Below are positions 25,274 through 35,100 of a stretch of 64,000 nt of DNA, in pieces. The notes beneath the pieces were generated by a model, which worked only from the letters and a program-made list of their open reading frames with translations, made no database searches and was not told the DNA's origin. Position 1 is the first letter of the stretch. Each line of letters starts with the position of its first letter. The stretch is taken from the NCBI GenBank assembly GCA_051001455.1, contig JBPCNH010000015.1, forward strand, positions 25,490 through 89,489, in the 5' to 3' direction. Made by a program: the position numbers and the translations under genes. The DNA comes from JBPCNH01 sp051001455 (GTDB lineage: Bacteria > Actinomycetota > CADDZG01 > WHSQ01).

Positions 25274-25608
25274 CCCTGGGGTCCGCCGAGCGTTCGATAG
25301 AAACAGCTTCGCTCACCGGTATGGCACGCCGGTCCGTCCGCATCGACAAGCATGAGCAAGGCGTCCTCATCGCAGTCGTATCGCACCTCGCGGACATGCT
25401 GCAGATTGCCGGATGTCGCACCCTTGTTCCAATATTCCTGCCGCGAGCGGCTCCAGAACCAGGTCGTGCCGCCCGCAAGCGTGCGGCGTACGGCTTCGGC
25501 ATCACACCACGCGAGCATCAACACCTCTCCCGAGGACGCGTCCTGCACGATCGCGGGCAGGAGACCACGCTCATCGAATCTCAGGTCCTCGACCCGAGGA
25601 AAGCTCAC
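25270..25608 (-). CDS. hisI: Phosphoribosyl-AMP cyclohydrolase
   Basis: 112 residues, the cyclohydrolase of histidine synthesis alone (no fused HisE). Key segments: VLMLAWCDAEAVRRTL, the FWSRSRQEYWNKGATSGN block, the metal-binding acidic YDCDEDALL with its Cys, and the His/Cys of ACHTGERSCFYR. Overlaps its upstream neighbour (M24 peptidase) and trpE by 4 bp each, so it is a middle gene of a tightly packed operon. Confidence 0.95.
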   Translation of the reverse strand: MSFPRVEDLRFDERGLLPAIVQDASSGEVLMLAWCDAEAVRRTLAGGTTWFWSRSRQEYWNKGATSGNLQHVREVRYDCDEDALLMLVDADGPACHTGERSCFYRTLGGPQG

Positions 25609-26747
25609 GGAGTGAGCTCGTACGACAGCGGGTCAGTGATGTGCTCTACCCCCTCTTCCGTAACGAGCACAGTGTCTTCCAGGCGGACGCCGCCGATACC
25701 CGGGAAGTACAGGCCCGGCTCCACGGCTACGACGTCACCTTCCACGAAAGGCTCCGGTCGCCGGCCCATACGGGGACGCTCATGCACCTGCAGGCCCACG
25801 CCGTGGCCCAGTGAATGCCAGAAACCTTCGGTCAGCGGCTCGTTCCCAGCGTGATGCTCTTTCGTCGGGAAGCCGTTGCGGTGGAAATGCTCGACCACCT
25901 TGGCGTGAGCATCTTTCGCCCCCGGTTTTATCGCGGCGAAAGCGATCTCCAGGGCCTCGCAGCAGGTTTTGTGGAGCTTCTTCAGTTCCTCCGAGGGCGT
26001 GCCCGGCACGAAGGTGCGGGTCATGTCGGTGTAGACCCCCGTCCGCCGGTCGCGGGGGAAACAATCGATGATGCAGGACTGGTCGGGCAAGATGGGACCA
26101 CTTCCTGGCTCGTGTCCACGCAGGCATGCATCACCCGACTGGACGATGATCTCTTCGCTCTCGGCCCCCTGCATCAACAGCTCGGCCGACATCGATTCCC
26201 GGATCCATTCCGACGTCAGGATCTCGCCCTCGAACCGAAGCTGGCCGTTCGCCGTGGGCTCAGCCTCCCGCAGCATCCGGGCCGCGGTCAGCATGGCCGT
26301 CTCGACCGCCCGTTGCGCTCTCTCGATCCCCTCTAGCTCCCAGGGGGCCTTCCGACGACGGCGATCGGCCCAGGCGTCGGCATCGATGACGAGATCTATC
26401 CCGGTGCTCCTCAGGTAGTCCGCCTCGGCCAGTGGGAACGCGGGAGGAACGATGACCGTCCGGGCGCCTATCCGCCGGAGCACTCGGGCCGCCAGCTCAG
26501 CTTGGATCATCTCGACCGGGAACTTCTCGTTCGTGATGAGCTCCTCGGATCCGAGTGACTGGTCGGTCAGGAACTCGTCGATCACGTCTTCACGGGTGGA
26601 GAAGATGGGTTCCTCGAGCAGGCTGCCAACCAGGATCCGTTTGTCGTCATGGTCGATGAAGATCATCGGGTCCATCACGGCCTCACCGATCTCGTGGCGC
26701 ATCTCGGGACTGCTGAGTGCGTCTGCGATCAATAGATAGGTAGTCAT
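25605..26747 (-). CDS. M24 family metallopeptidase (Xaa-Pro peptidase type)
   Basis: 380 residues. An N-terminal domain of about 130 residues without conserved motifs (creatinase/prolidase-like) precedes the pita-bread catalytic domain. Metal ligands are visible in order: the Asp pair in CIIDCFPRDRRTGVYTDMTRTF, His in HSLGHGVGLQVHE, Glu in VVAVEPGLY and Glu in GVRLEDTVLV. Cytosolic, probably trimming peptides with proline at position 2. It is wedged between hisF and hisI with 4-bp overlaps on both sides, so it is co-translated with histidine genes although it has no known step in the pathway. Confidence 0.9.
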   Translation of the reverse strand: MTTYLLIADALSSPEMRHEIGEAVMDPMIFIDHDDKRILVGSLLEEPIFSTREDVIDEFLTDQSLGSEELITNEKFPVEMIQAELAARVLRRIGARTVIVPPAFPLAEADYLRSTGIDLVIDADAWADRRRRKAPWELEGIERAQRAVETAMLTAARMLREAEPTANGQLRFEGEILTSEWIRESMSAELLMQGAESEEIIVQSGDACLRGHEPGSGPILPDQSCIIDCFPRDRRTGVYTDMTRTFVPGTPSEELKKLHKTCCEALEIAFAAIKPGAKDAHAKVVEHFHRNGFPTKEHHAGNEPLTEGFWHSLGHGVGLQVHERPRMGRRPEPFVEGDVVAVEPGLYFPGIGGVRLEDTVLVTEEGVEHITDPLSYELTP

Positions 26748-27514
26748 GGGCGTGGAATCCTAACGGGCAGCCCTCGCTCTGCCAGCGCCGCCTTGGCCTC
26801 GGCGACCGAGAACTCACCGAAGTGGAAGATGGAAGCTGCCAGTGCCGCCTCTGCGCCGCCGAGTGCGGGGTCCACGGCATCGGCTAGATGCTCGGGCTTA
26901 CCGGCCCCGCCCGACGCGATCACGGGCGCCGGAACGGTCGAGGAAACCGCACGCGTGAGATCGAGGTCGTACCCGTTGGTCGTCCCGTCACGGTCCATCG
27001 AGGTCAACAGGATCTCGCCAGCCCCGAGGGAGCATCCCTTAGCCGCCCACGCCACCGCGTCGATACCCGTGTCGGTCCGCCCGCCTTCGATGTAGACCTG
27101 CCAGCCGGGCCCGGTTCGGCGCGCGTCGATCGCCAAGACGATCGCCTGACTACCGAACTCATCGGCGGCTCTGCGTATCAACCCCGGATCTCTAACCGCA
27201 GCGGTGTTGACCGCCACCTTGTCTGCCCCGGCGCGCAGGAGCCGCCTCACGTCGTCCACCGTCCGGACCCCACCCCCGATGGTCAGCGGGATGAATACGG
27301 TCTCGGCGGTGCGGGCCGCGACGTCCAGGATGAGATCGCGTCCTTCAGAAGAGGCGGTTATGTCCAGGAAGACGATCTCGTCGGCGCCTTCTTCGTCATA
27401 GCGACCGGCCAGATCGACGGGATCGCCGGCGTCCCGTATGTCTACGAACCTCACCCCTTTAACGACGCGGCCTCCATCGACATCGAGACAAGGCACGATC
27501 CGTTTGGCGAGCAT
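26744..27514 (-). CDS. hisF: Imidazole glycerol phosphate synthase cyclase subunit
   Basis: 256-residue TIM barrel that closes the imidazole ring with ammonia from HisH. The catalytic Asp pair is D11 in IVPCLDVDGGRVVKG and the Asp of LAIDARR; phosphate loops GGGVRTVDDV and ASGGAGKPEHL are canonical. ATG overlaps nothing upstream (45 bp after hisA) but the stop overlaps the M24 peptidase by 4 bp. Confidence 0.97.
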   Translation of the reverse strand: MLAKRIVPCLDVDGGRVVKGVRFVDIRDAGDPVDLAGRYDEEGADEIVFLDITASSEGRDLILDVAARTAETVFIPLTIGGGVRTVDDVRRLLRAGADKVAVNTAAVRDPGLIRRAADEFGSQAIVLAIDARRTGPGWQVYIEGGRTDTGIDAVAWAAKGCSLGAGEILLTSMDRDGTTNGYDLDLTRAVSSTVPAPVIASGGAGKPEHLADAVDPALGGAEAALAASIFHFGEFSVAEAKAALAERGLPVRIPRP

Positions 27515-27559
27515 GCGCGCTCTAGGCCCGGATGAGGTGAGCGGGGAACTGGGCTTCGT

Positions 27560-28330
27560 TCATACCTCGCGCAGCGGAAGCTCGGCGCGCCCGGCCGCCG
27601 CCTCGTCGGCAGCGAACATCGCCTTTTTCACATCGAACTTGTTCTCGTAGAAGGCTCGTCCGACGATCGCGCCTGCGATCCCCTCGCTCTTCAAGCGTGC
27701 CACCGTCTGGAGATCGCTCAGTGAAGAGATCCCCCCCGATGCGATAACCGGCAACGTGGTCGCTCCCGCCAGCCGCATGAGCCCTTCCACGTTCGGACCA
27801 CTCATGGTGCCGTCGCGCTCGACGTCCGTATAGATGAACCAAGAGACCCCCGCATCCTCGAAAGCCTTGACCGCATCGAGCACCGGCACGCCGGATCCCA
27901 CGGTCCAACCATGTGACGCCAGTTCGTCTCCACGGGCATCGAGGGACACGGCGATGCGCTCGCCGTACCTCTTGCATGCCTTGGCCATCGCGACGGGATC
28001 CTCCAGCGCCACCGTGCCGAGGACCGCTCGATTGGCGCCCGCGGCGAGGATCTCTTCGACGTCGTCCAGCGACCGCATCCCTCCGCCGGCTTGCACCGGA
28101 CAACTTGCCGCCTTGACTACTTCGATGACGAGCTCGCGGTTCACCGGCTCCCCCGTCTTGGCACCGTCGAGATCGACGATGTGGAGCCACCTGGCGCCCG
28201 CCCTGCAGAACCCGATGGCCACCTTCACAGGATCGTCGGAATAGACGGTCTCGGTTCCGAAACGGCCTTGCAGGAGCCGTACACATCGGCCGCCGGCGAT
28301 GTCCACGGCGGGAAAGACGATGAAGCTCAC
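27560..28330 (-). CDS. hisA: HisA isomerase, candidate bifunctional PriA
   Basis: 256-residue TIM barrel isomerising ProFAR to PRFAR. Catalytic Asp10 is in FPAVDIAGGRCVRL and the second Asp in AVSLDARGDEL; phosphate motifs AGGGMRSLDDV and ASGGISSLSDL are present. In many actinobacteria this protein (PriA) also does the TrpF step; here the local trp genes lack trpF, which fits, and the loop after the second Asp carries a Trp (SHGWTVGSG), but Trp occurs there in plain HisA too, so the sequence does not decide. The start is GTG, 1 bp after the hisH stop. Confidence 0.93.
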   Translation of the reverse strand: MSFIVFPAVDIAGGRCVRLLQGRFGTETVYSDDPVKVAIGFCRAGARWLHIVDLDGAKTGEPVNRELVIEVVKAASCPVQAGGGMRSLDDVEEILAAGANRAVLGTVALEDPVAMAKACKRYGERIAVSLDARGDELASHGWTVGSGVPVLDAVKAFEDAGVSWFIYTDVERDGTMSGPNVEGLMRLAGATTLPVIASGGISSLSDLQTVARLKSEGIAGAIVGRAFYENKFDVKKAMFAADEAAAGRAELPLREV

Positions 28331-28331
28331 G

Positions 28332-28895
28332 TTATCGCTCGACCCACTTCCTCAATAGAGATATGCCTATATCCCCGCTCTTCTCGGGGTGGAACTGCAC
28401 GCCCACAACCGAACCGTGCTCGACCCGAGCGGCGAAGGTCTGCCCATGGTCGCACCATCCGGACACGATCGAGTCATCGCGCGGGAAGGCGGCATAAGAG
28501 TGATCGAAGTAGTAATGGTCGCCATCGACGGTGTTCCACCCGATGTGAGGGACCGTCACGGTGCCCGTGAGCTTCTCGCACCTCCCGGCGAATACCCCCA
28601 AGCCGGGATGGCCTCCTCCCTCCCCCGAGCCTTCGAACAGGATCTGCATGCCCAGGCAGATCCCGAGGTAGGGCCGCTGCGCGTCGATCCAACCCAAGAC
28701 ATGGTCGGACGATCCCCCGGCCCGCATGTTGTCCATGCACCTGCCGAAGATCCCCTGGCCCGGAACGCACAGAGAATCGGCTCGACCGAGCTCCGACGAT
28801 GACGATGAGATGAAGGTGGTGGCTCCCGCAGCCTCGAGTGCCTTGGCTACGCTGCGGAGGTTCCCCATCCCGTGGTCGAGGATCCCAACCTTCAT
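28332..28895 (-). CDS. hisH: Imidazole glycerol phosphate synthase glutaminase subunit
   Basis: 187 residues from ATG 28895; the frame is open upstream but only this start gives MKVGILDHGMGNLRSV, the normal beginning, and it overlaps the hisB stop as ATGA. Class I glutamine amidotransferase: Cys80 in YLGICLGMQ, His and Glu in GVQFHPEKSG. It supplies ammonia to HisF through the complex. Confidence 0.96.
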   Translation of the reverse strand: MKVGILDHGMGNLRSVAKALEAAGATTFISSSSSELGRADSLCVPGQGIFGRCMDNMRAGGSSDHVLGWIDAQRPYLGICLGMQILFEGSGEGGGHPGLGVFAGRCEKLTGTVTVPHIGWNTVDGDHYYFDHSYAAFPRDDSIVSGWCDHGQTFAARVEHGSVVGVQFHPEKSGDIGISLLRKWVER

Positions 28896-29461
28896 AAGAC
28901 CCCTTTGGTCGAAGGAACCTCGCCCGAGGCGCGCGGATCCACCGCCACAGCGTCCGACAATGCCCGGGCTACAGCTTTGAAGATCGCCTCGACGGAATGG
29001 TGGGGGTTGCGGCCAGCGCGCAAAGAAACGTGCAGGGTCAACCCTGCCGCACGGCACAGCGCCTGCAAGAACTCCTCGGTGAGCGAAGTTTCGTATTGAC
29101 CGATCTGCTCGGCTTCGATCGCGGCCTCGTAAACGAGGAGCGGGCGCCCCGAGATATCGAGCGCCACCTCGGCGAGGGCCTCTTCCATCGGCACGAGGGC
29201 ATCGCCGTAACGCCGGATCCCCGCCTTGTCCCCGAGCGCTTCCAGCAGGGCTTGTCCGAGAGCGATCCCGGTGTCCTCGATGGTGTGGTGGGCATCGATC
29301 TCGAGATCGCCGGTGGCGTCGATACGCAGCCCGAGCCGGCCGTGGCGGGCAAGCTGATCGAGCATGTGGTCGAAGAATGGGATACCGGTAGCGACGGCAT
29401 GCTCGCCTCCGTCGAGGTCGAGACGCACGGAGATAGAGGTCTCGGATGTGGTGCGCGTCAC
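28892..29461 (-). CDS. hisB: Imidazoleglycerol-phosphate dehydratase
   Basis: 189 residues from GTG 29461, one base after the hisC stop. Monofunctional dehydratase with the metal-binding repeats FFDHMLDQLARHG, DAHHTIEDTGIALGQAL and the C-terminal AGRNPHHSVEAIFKA. No phosphatase domain is fused, as usual outside enterobacteria. Catalyses IGP to imidazole acetol phosphate. Confidence 0.96.
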   Translation of the reverse strand: MTRTTSETSISVRLDLDGGEHAVATGIPFFDHMLDQLARHGRLGLRIDATGDLEIDAHHTIEDTGIALGQALLEALGDKAGIRRYGDALVPMEEALAEVALDISGRPLLVYEAAIEAEQIGQYETSLTEEFLQALCRAAGLTLHVSLRAGRNPHHSVEAIFKAVARALSDAVAVDPRASGEVPSTKGVL

Positions 29462-29462
29462 C

Positions 29463-30569
29463 TCAGATCGTCGCGACCGCACCGTGCACCTCCTCCATGG
29501 CATCGAGGAAGGCGTCGGTCTCCTCCGGCAGACCCGCGGTCACCCGGAGGCATCCCACGTCCTCGCCTTGCGTCCGATAGCGGATCGCCGGGTTGTCCGA
29601 GTAGTCCCGCACCAGCACCCCCCGGTCGAGCAGAGCCTGCCAGGTATGGCGCGCCCGCTCGATCTCGTAGAGGACGAAATTCGCCTCCGAACGGAAGGCA
29701 TGAACGCCCATCGCCTGCAGGCCCTGGATCAACCGTTGCCGTTCTTCGACGATGCGAGCGACCGTCCGGTCGGTGACGGCACGATGACGAAGAGCCGCCA
29801 CGCCGAACAGCTGAGCGAACGACGAGATGTTGTAGGGAAGCCGAACTTTGCGAAGCGCGTCGATCGCCCAGGGCTGAGCCAGCAGATAGCCGAGCCGCGC
29901 TCCGGCAAGGCTCCAGGCTTTGGAGAACGTGCGCGTGATCACCAGATTGTCGTGCTGGTCGAGTAGCTCTTGCGCACTGGCGCCTTCGCCGGCGAACTCG
30001 ATATAAGCCTCATCGACCACCACGAGCGGGACCGCGTCGCACAGGGCCGTCACGTTCTCTCGATCACCGGTCGATCCCGTCGGGTTGTTGGGCGAGCATA
30101 GAAGGACTATGTCCGGGGAAAAACGTTCGAGAACCCCTGCGATCGCGTCGGCCTCGATCTCCAGGTCCGATCCGCGGGGGGCGCTCACGGTATCGGTGGC
30201 GGCGATCCTGGGTATCAATGAGTGCAGTGAATAGGTCGGTTCGAACGTCAGACTCGTCCTCCCGGGTCCTCCGAACGCGAGGAAGAGTTGCAGCAGGACC
30301 TCGTTCGACCCGTTCGCCACCCATATCCCGTCCGAACGCCACCCGGTGTGCTCCGTCAGAGCATCCAACAATCCTGAGGAATCCTTGTCCGGATAGCGAT
30401 TCCAGGCGGTGGCCTCCATAGCTTGAGTGACCTCGGCAACGACTTCGACCGGAGGAGGATAGGGCGACTCGTTGGTGTTCATCCGATGGGGAGCGGGCCT
30501 TTGCGGAGATTCGTAGGGCTCGACGTCGATCAGATCAGAACGCACCGAGAGGTAGTCCGGATCTGTCAT
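29463..30569 (-). CDS. hisC: Histidinol-phosphate aminotransferase
   Basis: 368-residue PLP aminotransferase of fold type I. Visible are NTNESPYPPP at the N-terminus, NGSNEVL, CSPNNPTG, VVDEAYIEF with the PLP-contacting Asp/Tyr, the PLP lysine in TRTFSKAWSLAGARLGY, and an Arg near the C-terminus (GCLRVTAGLPEE) that binds the substrate carboxylate or phosphate. It overlaps hisD by 4 bp. Confidence 0.96.
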   Translation of the reverse strand: MTDPDYLSVRSDLIDVEPYESPQRPAPHRMNTNESPYPPPVEVVAEVTQAMEATAWNRYPDKDSSGLLDALTEHTGWRSDGIWVANGSNEVLLQLFLAFGGPGRTSLTFEPTYSLHSLIPRIAATDTVSAPRGSDLEIEADAIAGVLERFSPDIVLLCSPNNPTGSTGDRENVTALCDAVPLVVVDEAYIEFAGEGASAQELLDQHDNLVITRTFSKAWSLAGARLGYLLAQPWAIDALRKVRLPYNISSFAQLFGVAALRHRAVTDRTVARIVEERQRLIQGLQAMGVHAFRSEANFVLYEIERARHTWQALLDRGVLVRDYSDNPAIRYRTQGEDVGCLRVTAGLPEETDAFLDAMEEVHGAVATI

Positions 30570-31858
30570 AGCTCCGTTCCCTCGAGTCGTTCCCAGACGG
30601 CGCGTGCGTGGGCGTGAAGACCCTCGGCTTCGGCCAGCGCGTCGATGCTTGGAGCGAGCCGCTGGAGCGCCGGCCGGTCGAGCTTCGACACGTAGATCGA
30701 CTTCATGAAGTCACGGGTAGATAGACCTGACGCCCAGCGGGCCGTTCCTCCGGTTGGAAGAACGTGATTCGTTCCCGCCACGTAGTCACCTGCAGAGACC
30801 GGAGAGAAGAGACCTAGGAACACCGCACCCGCATTGCGGACCCTCGACATCGCTTCTTCGGCGCCGTCGAACATCAGCGAGAGATGCTCGGGGGCGAAGG
30901 CATTGGCGACCTCGAAGGCCTGATCGACGTCCCGAACGAGCACGGCGGTGCCTCCCTCGATGAGCGCATTCTCGACATCATCGGGGCGTTCGTGCAACGC
31001 AACCTGTCTCTCCAAGGCTCCCATCACGCGTTCGGCGAGTTCGGGGTCCCACGTGATCAGAACGTGAGAACCATGAGGCCCGTGCTCGGCCTGAGCGATC
31101 AGATCGGCGGCTATGACTTCGGGGCGGATCGATCCGTCTGCGATGACGCATATCTCGGTGGGGCCCGCTTCCGAATCGATACCGCACGACCCCTGCACCG
31201 CTCTCTTCGCTAGCGTCACGTAGATGTTGCCCGGCCCGACGATCTTGTCGACGGGTCTGACGGTCTCCGTTCCGAAGGCTAGAGCGGCTATCGCTTGTGC
31301 ACCTCCCACGCGGTAGACCTCATCGATGCCTGCGACCGAGCAGGCCGCCAGGACGACCTCGGGGACGGCACCATCCCGGCCGGGGGGAGAGCAAACGGCC
31401 AGAGTCTCGACGCCGGCAACACGAGCGGGCACCGCCGCCATCAGAACGCTCGAGGGATAGGCGGCCCTGCCGCCGGGAACGTATATCCCGGCGCGCCGGA
31501 GCGGACGGAAGACCTCGCCCGCCAACCCGGCCTCGGCTTCGCCTAGAGAGTCGGCCGGGCGCTGCTTCTCGTGGGTCGTCCGGAGGCGCTCGTGCATCAC
31601 CTCGAGTGCATCGATCAACTCCGGACGAACGAGCCGGCGAGCCTTCGCGATCACATCGGGATCGACCCGCAGATCCTCGGGCTCGAGACGCACGCCGTCG
31701 TAGCGGCTGGTGAGCTCGACGAGAGCTGCATCGCCTTCCAGGCGAACCTGGTCGATGATGGAGCGCACGACCTCCAGAGGCTCCTCGCCCGGAGTGGCCT
31801 GCGGCCGAGATATGTGAAGTGGTGCGGCCGCATCCCGGCCGTCGATCGATTCCAACAT
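30566..31858 (-). CDS. hisD: Histidinol dehydrogenase
   Basis: 430-residue zinc enzyme performing the last two steps to histidine with NAD. Diagnostic segments: RAGIYVPGGRAAYPS, VDKIVGPGNIYVTLAKR, DSEAGPTEICVIAD, the zinc and substrate residues in QAEHGPHGSHVLI and the Glu-His pair in NAFAPEHLSL. The start ATG has TAGGCT six bases upstream and no clear ribosome binding site, making hisD the probable head of the his-trpE operon. Confidence 0.96.
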   Translation of the reverse strand: MLESIDGRDAAAPLHISRPQATPGEEPLEVVRSIIDQVRLEGDAALVELTSRYDGVRLEPEDLRVDPDVIAKARRLVRPELIDALEVMHERLRTTHEKQRPADSLGEAEAGLAGEVFRPLRRAGIYVPGGRAAYPSSVLMAAVPARVAGVETLAVCSPPGRDGAVPEVVLAACSVAGIDEVYRVGGAQAIAALAFGTETVRPVDKIVGPGNIYVTLAKRAVQGSCGIDSEAGPTEICVIADGSIRPEVIAADLIAQAEHGPHGSHVLITWDPELAERVMGALERQVALHERPDDVENALIEGGTAVLVRDVDQAFEVANAFAPEHLSLMFDGAEEAMSRVRNAGAVFLGLFSPVSAGDYVAGTNHVLPTGGTARWASGLSTRDFMKSIYVSKLDRPALQRLAPSIDALAEAEGLHAHARAVWERLEGTEL

Positions 31859-31864
31859 CGCCTC

Positions 31865-31870
31865 AGCCTA
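31865..31870 (-). promoter_or_regulatory. -10 element TAGGCT of hisD, leaderless
   Basis: TAGGCT, then GAGGCG (6 nt), then the hisD ATG. GAGG within those six bases could also be read as a short Shine-Dalgarno, so the leaderless reading is likely but not certain. Confidence 0.4.
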
Positions 31871-31906
31871 TCGGCCGCCTCACGTGTCGGAGAAGGGAGG
31901 GAGCGC

Positions 31907-32131
31907 TCAACCTAGATAGCCGCATGCGCGGCAAGAGATCGAACCCATGACCATCGAAAGTCGGGTGCTGCCACAGGAGGGGCACTTGTCCAATCCGTCG
32001 ATCCAGCGGGGATGCTCGGCCTGGCAGTCTGGGCAGATCAGGATCTGCTCGCCTTTGACGACGCCTCTCCCCCATGGGGACGCGCCCTTCACCGGGTCGG
32101 TCTGGATGCGTTGGCAGCGGTAGCACGGCAT
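31907..32131 (-). CDS. Small double zinc-ribbon protein
   Basis: 74 residues with eight cysteines as four CxxC knuckles (CYRC, CPDC, CPSC, CRAC), enough for two structural zinc ribbons. No other domain, signal or membrane segment. Such proteins often dock onto nucleic acids or larger complexes, but no function can be assigned. It lies between dnaE and hisD on the same strand, about 50 bp from each. Confidence 0.75.
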   Translation of the reverse strand: MPCYRCQRIQTDPVKGASPWGRGVVKGEQILICPDCQAEHPRWIDGLDKCPSCGSTRLSMVMGSISCRACGYLG

Positions 32132-32185
32132 CAGCGGCCATCATGGCACCGACGCGTCACCGCGCGCCATAGCTCAACCGCCGCT

Positions 32186-35100
32186 TCAGGCGTCGACGAA
32201 CGCGGCGGGTCCGAGCAACGCTTTCAGCTCGGCATGCAGCCCGTTAGAAGTATCCACGCAGAACTCGCTACCCAGCCGGAGCACCGTCGTCTTCGATCCA
32301 TTCGAAAGTCTCAGGAAGACGTTGGTGTCACCGGGGTGACCGGCGAGGATCTGTTTCAACGAATCGATGACGTTCGAGGTGCAGGCCTCGCCTGGAAGCG
32401 TGATCTGCAGAGGCTGCTCGACCCCGAGCTTCGGCTCGCGAACGTCGGAGGCGATGATCTTTATGGAGTCGTCACGCACGTCCCTGTCGACTCGCCCGCT
32501 CACCAACAGGATCGCATCTGGTCTCAATGTGGCGGCATGTTTCTCGAAGACCTTGTTGAAAACCAAGATCTCTACGGAGGCACCCGAGAGATCCTCGAGC
32601 TGCATGATCACCATGATCCCGCCGTTCTTGGTGACGCGCTTGGAGTAGCCGGCTACGAGCCCCCCGACGGTGAGCATCTCGCCGGGCTTCCGGGTCCCCA
32701 ACCCGCTGATGAGACTGTCACACATCCGGTTCAGCAGCCCTTCGACCCCAAGCAACGGATGATGGGAGACGTAGACCCCCAGCATCTCCTTCTCTTTAGC
32801 GTTGAGCAGCTCGCGTGGGTGCTCCTCGAGACCGACCGGTTCGTCTTGTTCCTCCGGTGCTTCGCCGGCCATCGCATCGGAGAAGAGGTCGAACTGACCG
32901 ATCGCCTCGTTCTCTCGGCGCGCTCTCGCCTGGGCCACCACCGCTTCGCAACAGTCGAGCAGACCCTTCCGGGTGTGCCCGAGGGACTCGAACGCTCCGG
33001 CCCAGATCAGGGACTCCACGGTCTTCTTGTTGAGACAGACCGCGTCGACCTTGCGGCAGAAGTCGTGGAAGGACGTGAAAGGGCCCTCCTTCTGGCGGGC
33101 GCTGATGATCCTCTCGACCACTCCTTCGCCGACACCCTTCACCGCGGAGAGACCGAACCGGACCGAATCTCCGACCGGCGTGAAATCCATGTCGGATGAG
33201 TTCACATCCGGCAGAAGGACGGGGATGCTCATCTTGCGAGCCATGGCGAGATACTTGGGCTTGTCGTCCTTGCGGTCCTTGACCGAGGTGAGCAGAGCCG
33301 CCATGTACTCGACCGGGTGGTAGGTCTTCAGCCACGCGGTCTGATACGCCACGTAGGCATAACAGGCCGAATGGGCCCGGTTGAAGGAGTAATCGGCGAA
33401 GGGCTGGATCAGGTTCCACAGCTTGCGTGCCGCCGGCTCATCCATCCCGGCCCGCTTGCAACCGTCGATGAAGACCGGTTCCTCCGCGGCCATCATCTCT
33501 CGGTTCTTCTTCCCGATCGCTTTTCGCACCTTGTCTGCCTTGCCCGGCGTATATCCCGCGAGGCGTTGCAGCATCAGAACGACCTGCTCCTGGTAGACGA
33601 GGATGCCGTACGTCTCTTTCGTGAAATCTTCGAGAGTCGGATGGAGATAAGAGATCTTCTCGGGATGGTTCTTCCGATCAACGTAGGCCGGGATCTGCTC
33701 CATCGGGCCGGGGCGATACAGCGCGATGAGAGCCATGATGTGCTCGAACCGGTCGGGCTTCAACTGCGTGAGGAGCCGGCGCATACCGTCGGACTCGAGT
33801 TGGAAGACACCGTCGGCATCACCCCGGCGAAGCATCTCGTAGACCTTGTCGTCCTTGAAGTCGAGGTTGTCCACGTCGATCTCTTCACCTTTGTGAGCGC
33901 GCACGTAGTCGCGGGTGAGCTCGATGACGGTGAGGTTCCGCAATCCGAGGAAGTCCATCTTCAAAAGCCCGAGATCCTCGATCATGTACTTGTCGTATTG
34001 CGTCACGATCTCATCGTGGTCACCGCGCTTCAGCGGCACATGCTCGATCAGTGGATCGCGCCCGATAACGACACCTGCAGCATGGATACCGGCCGACCTC
34101 TTGAGATTCTCGATCCCTTTGGCGGTATCGAGGATCTCCTTGGCAGCACCACCCTCCTCGTAGGCCTGCTTCAACTCGGGGGCATCCTTGAGAGCTTGTT
34201 CCAGTCCCGAGTCGCGCCCCATGATCAAGGGCGGATACATCTTCGTGAGCCGGTCGCCGTCCTGGTACGGGTACCCGAGCACACGCGCTGCGTCCTTGAT
34301 CGCCTGCTTGCCTTTGATCGCGCCGTAGGTGACGATCTGAGCGACGCGGTCCGCCCCGTACTTGTCCGAGACGTACCGGATAACGTCGCTGCGCCGGCGG
34401 TCGTCGAAGTCGATGTCGATGTCGGGCATCTCGATACGCTCGGGGTTGAGGAAGCGCTCGAACATCAGGTCGTACTTCAGCGGGTCTAGCTCCGTGATCC
34501 CCAGGGCGAAGGAAACGATGGAACCCGCCGCGCTTCCGCGCCCCGGACCCACCCGGATGCCCTGGTCCTTCGACCACTGCACGAAATCCTGGACCACGAG
34601 GAAGTAGCCCGCGAAACCCATGTCCGAGATAACGCCTAGCTCGTAATCGGCCCGCTTCTTGACCTCCGAAGAGACGTCTTCGTAACGCTTGCGGACGCCT
34701 TGCATCACGAGATCCCGCAGATGACCGTCGAGCGTGGTGCCCTCGGGGACCTCGAAATGCGGAAGGATCGCCTTGCCCATCGTGATCTCGACGTTGCAGC
34801 GTTCGGCGACCTCGAGGGTCATCTCGCACGCACCCGGCCACCGCTCGAAGGCGCGCTGCATCTCTTCGGGGGACTTCAGATAGAACTCGTCCGAGTCGAA
34901 CTTGAAGCGATTCGGATCCGACAAGACCGAGCCGGTGTTGACGCACAGCAGCACTTCGTGCGCGGCGGCATCCTTCTTGAGCGTGTAGTGAGAATCGTTC
35001 GTCGAGACCCACGGGATGCCCATCTCCTTGCCGATCGCTACCAGCTCGTCGTTCAGGGGCTTCTGCACATCGATCCCGTGGTCTTGGAGCTCGAGGTAGA

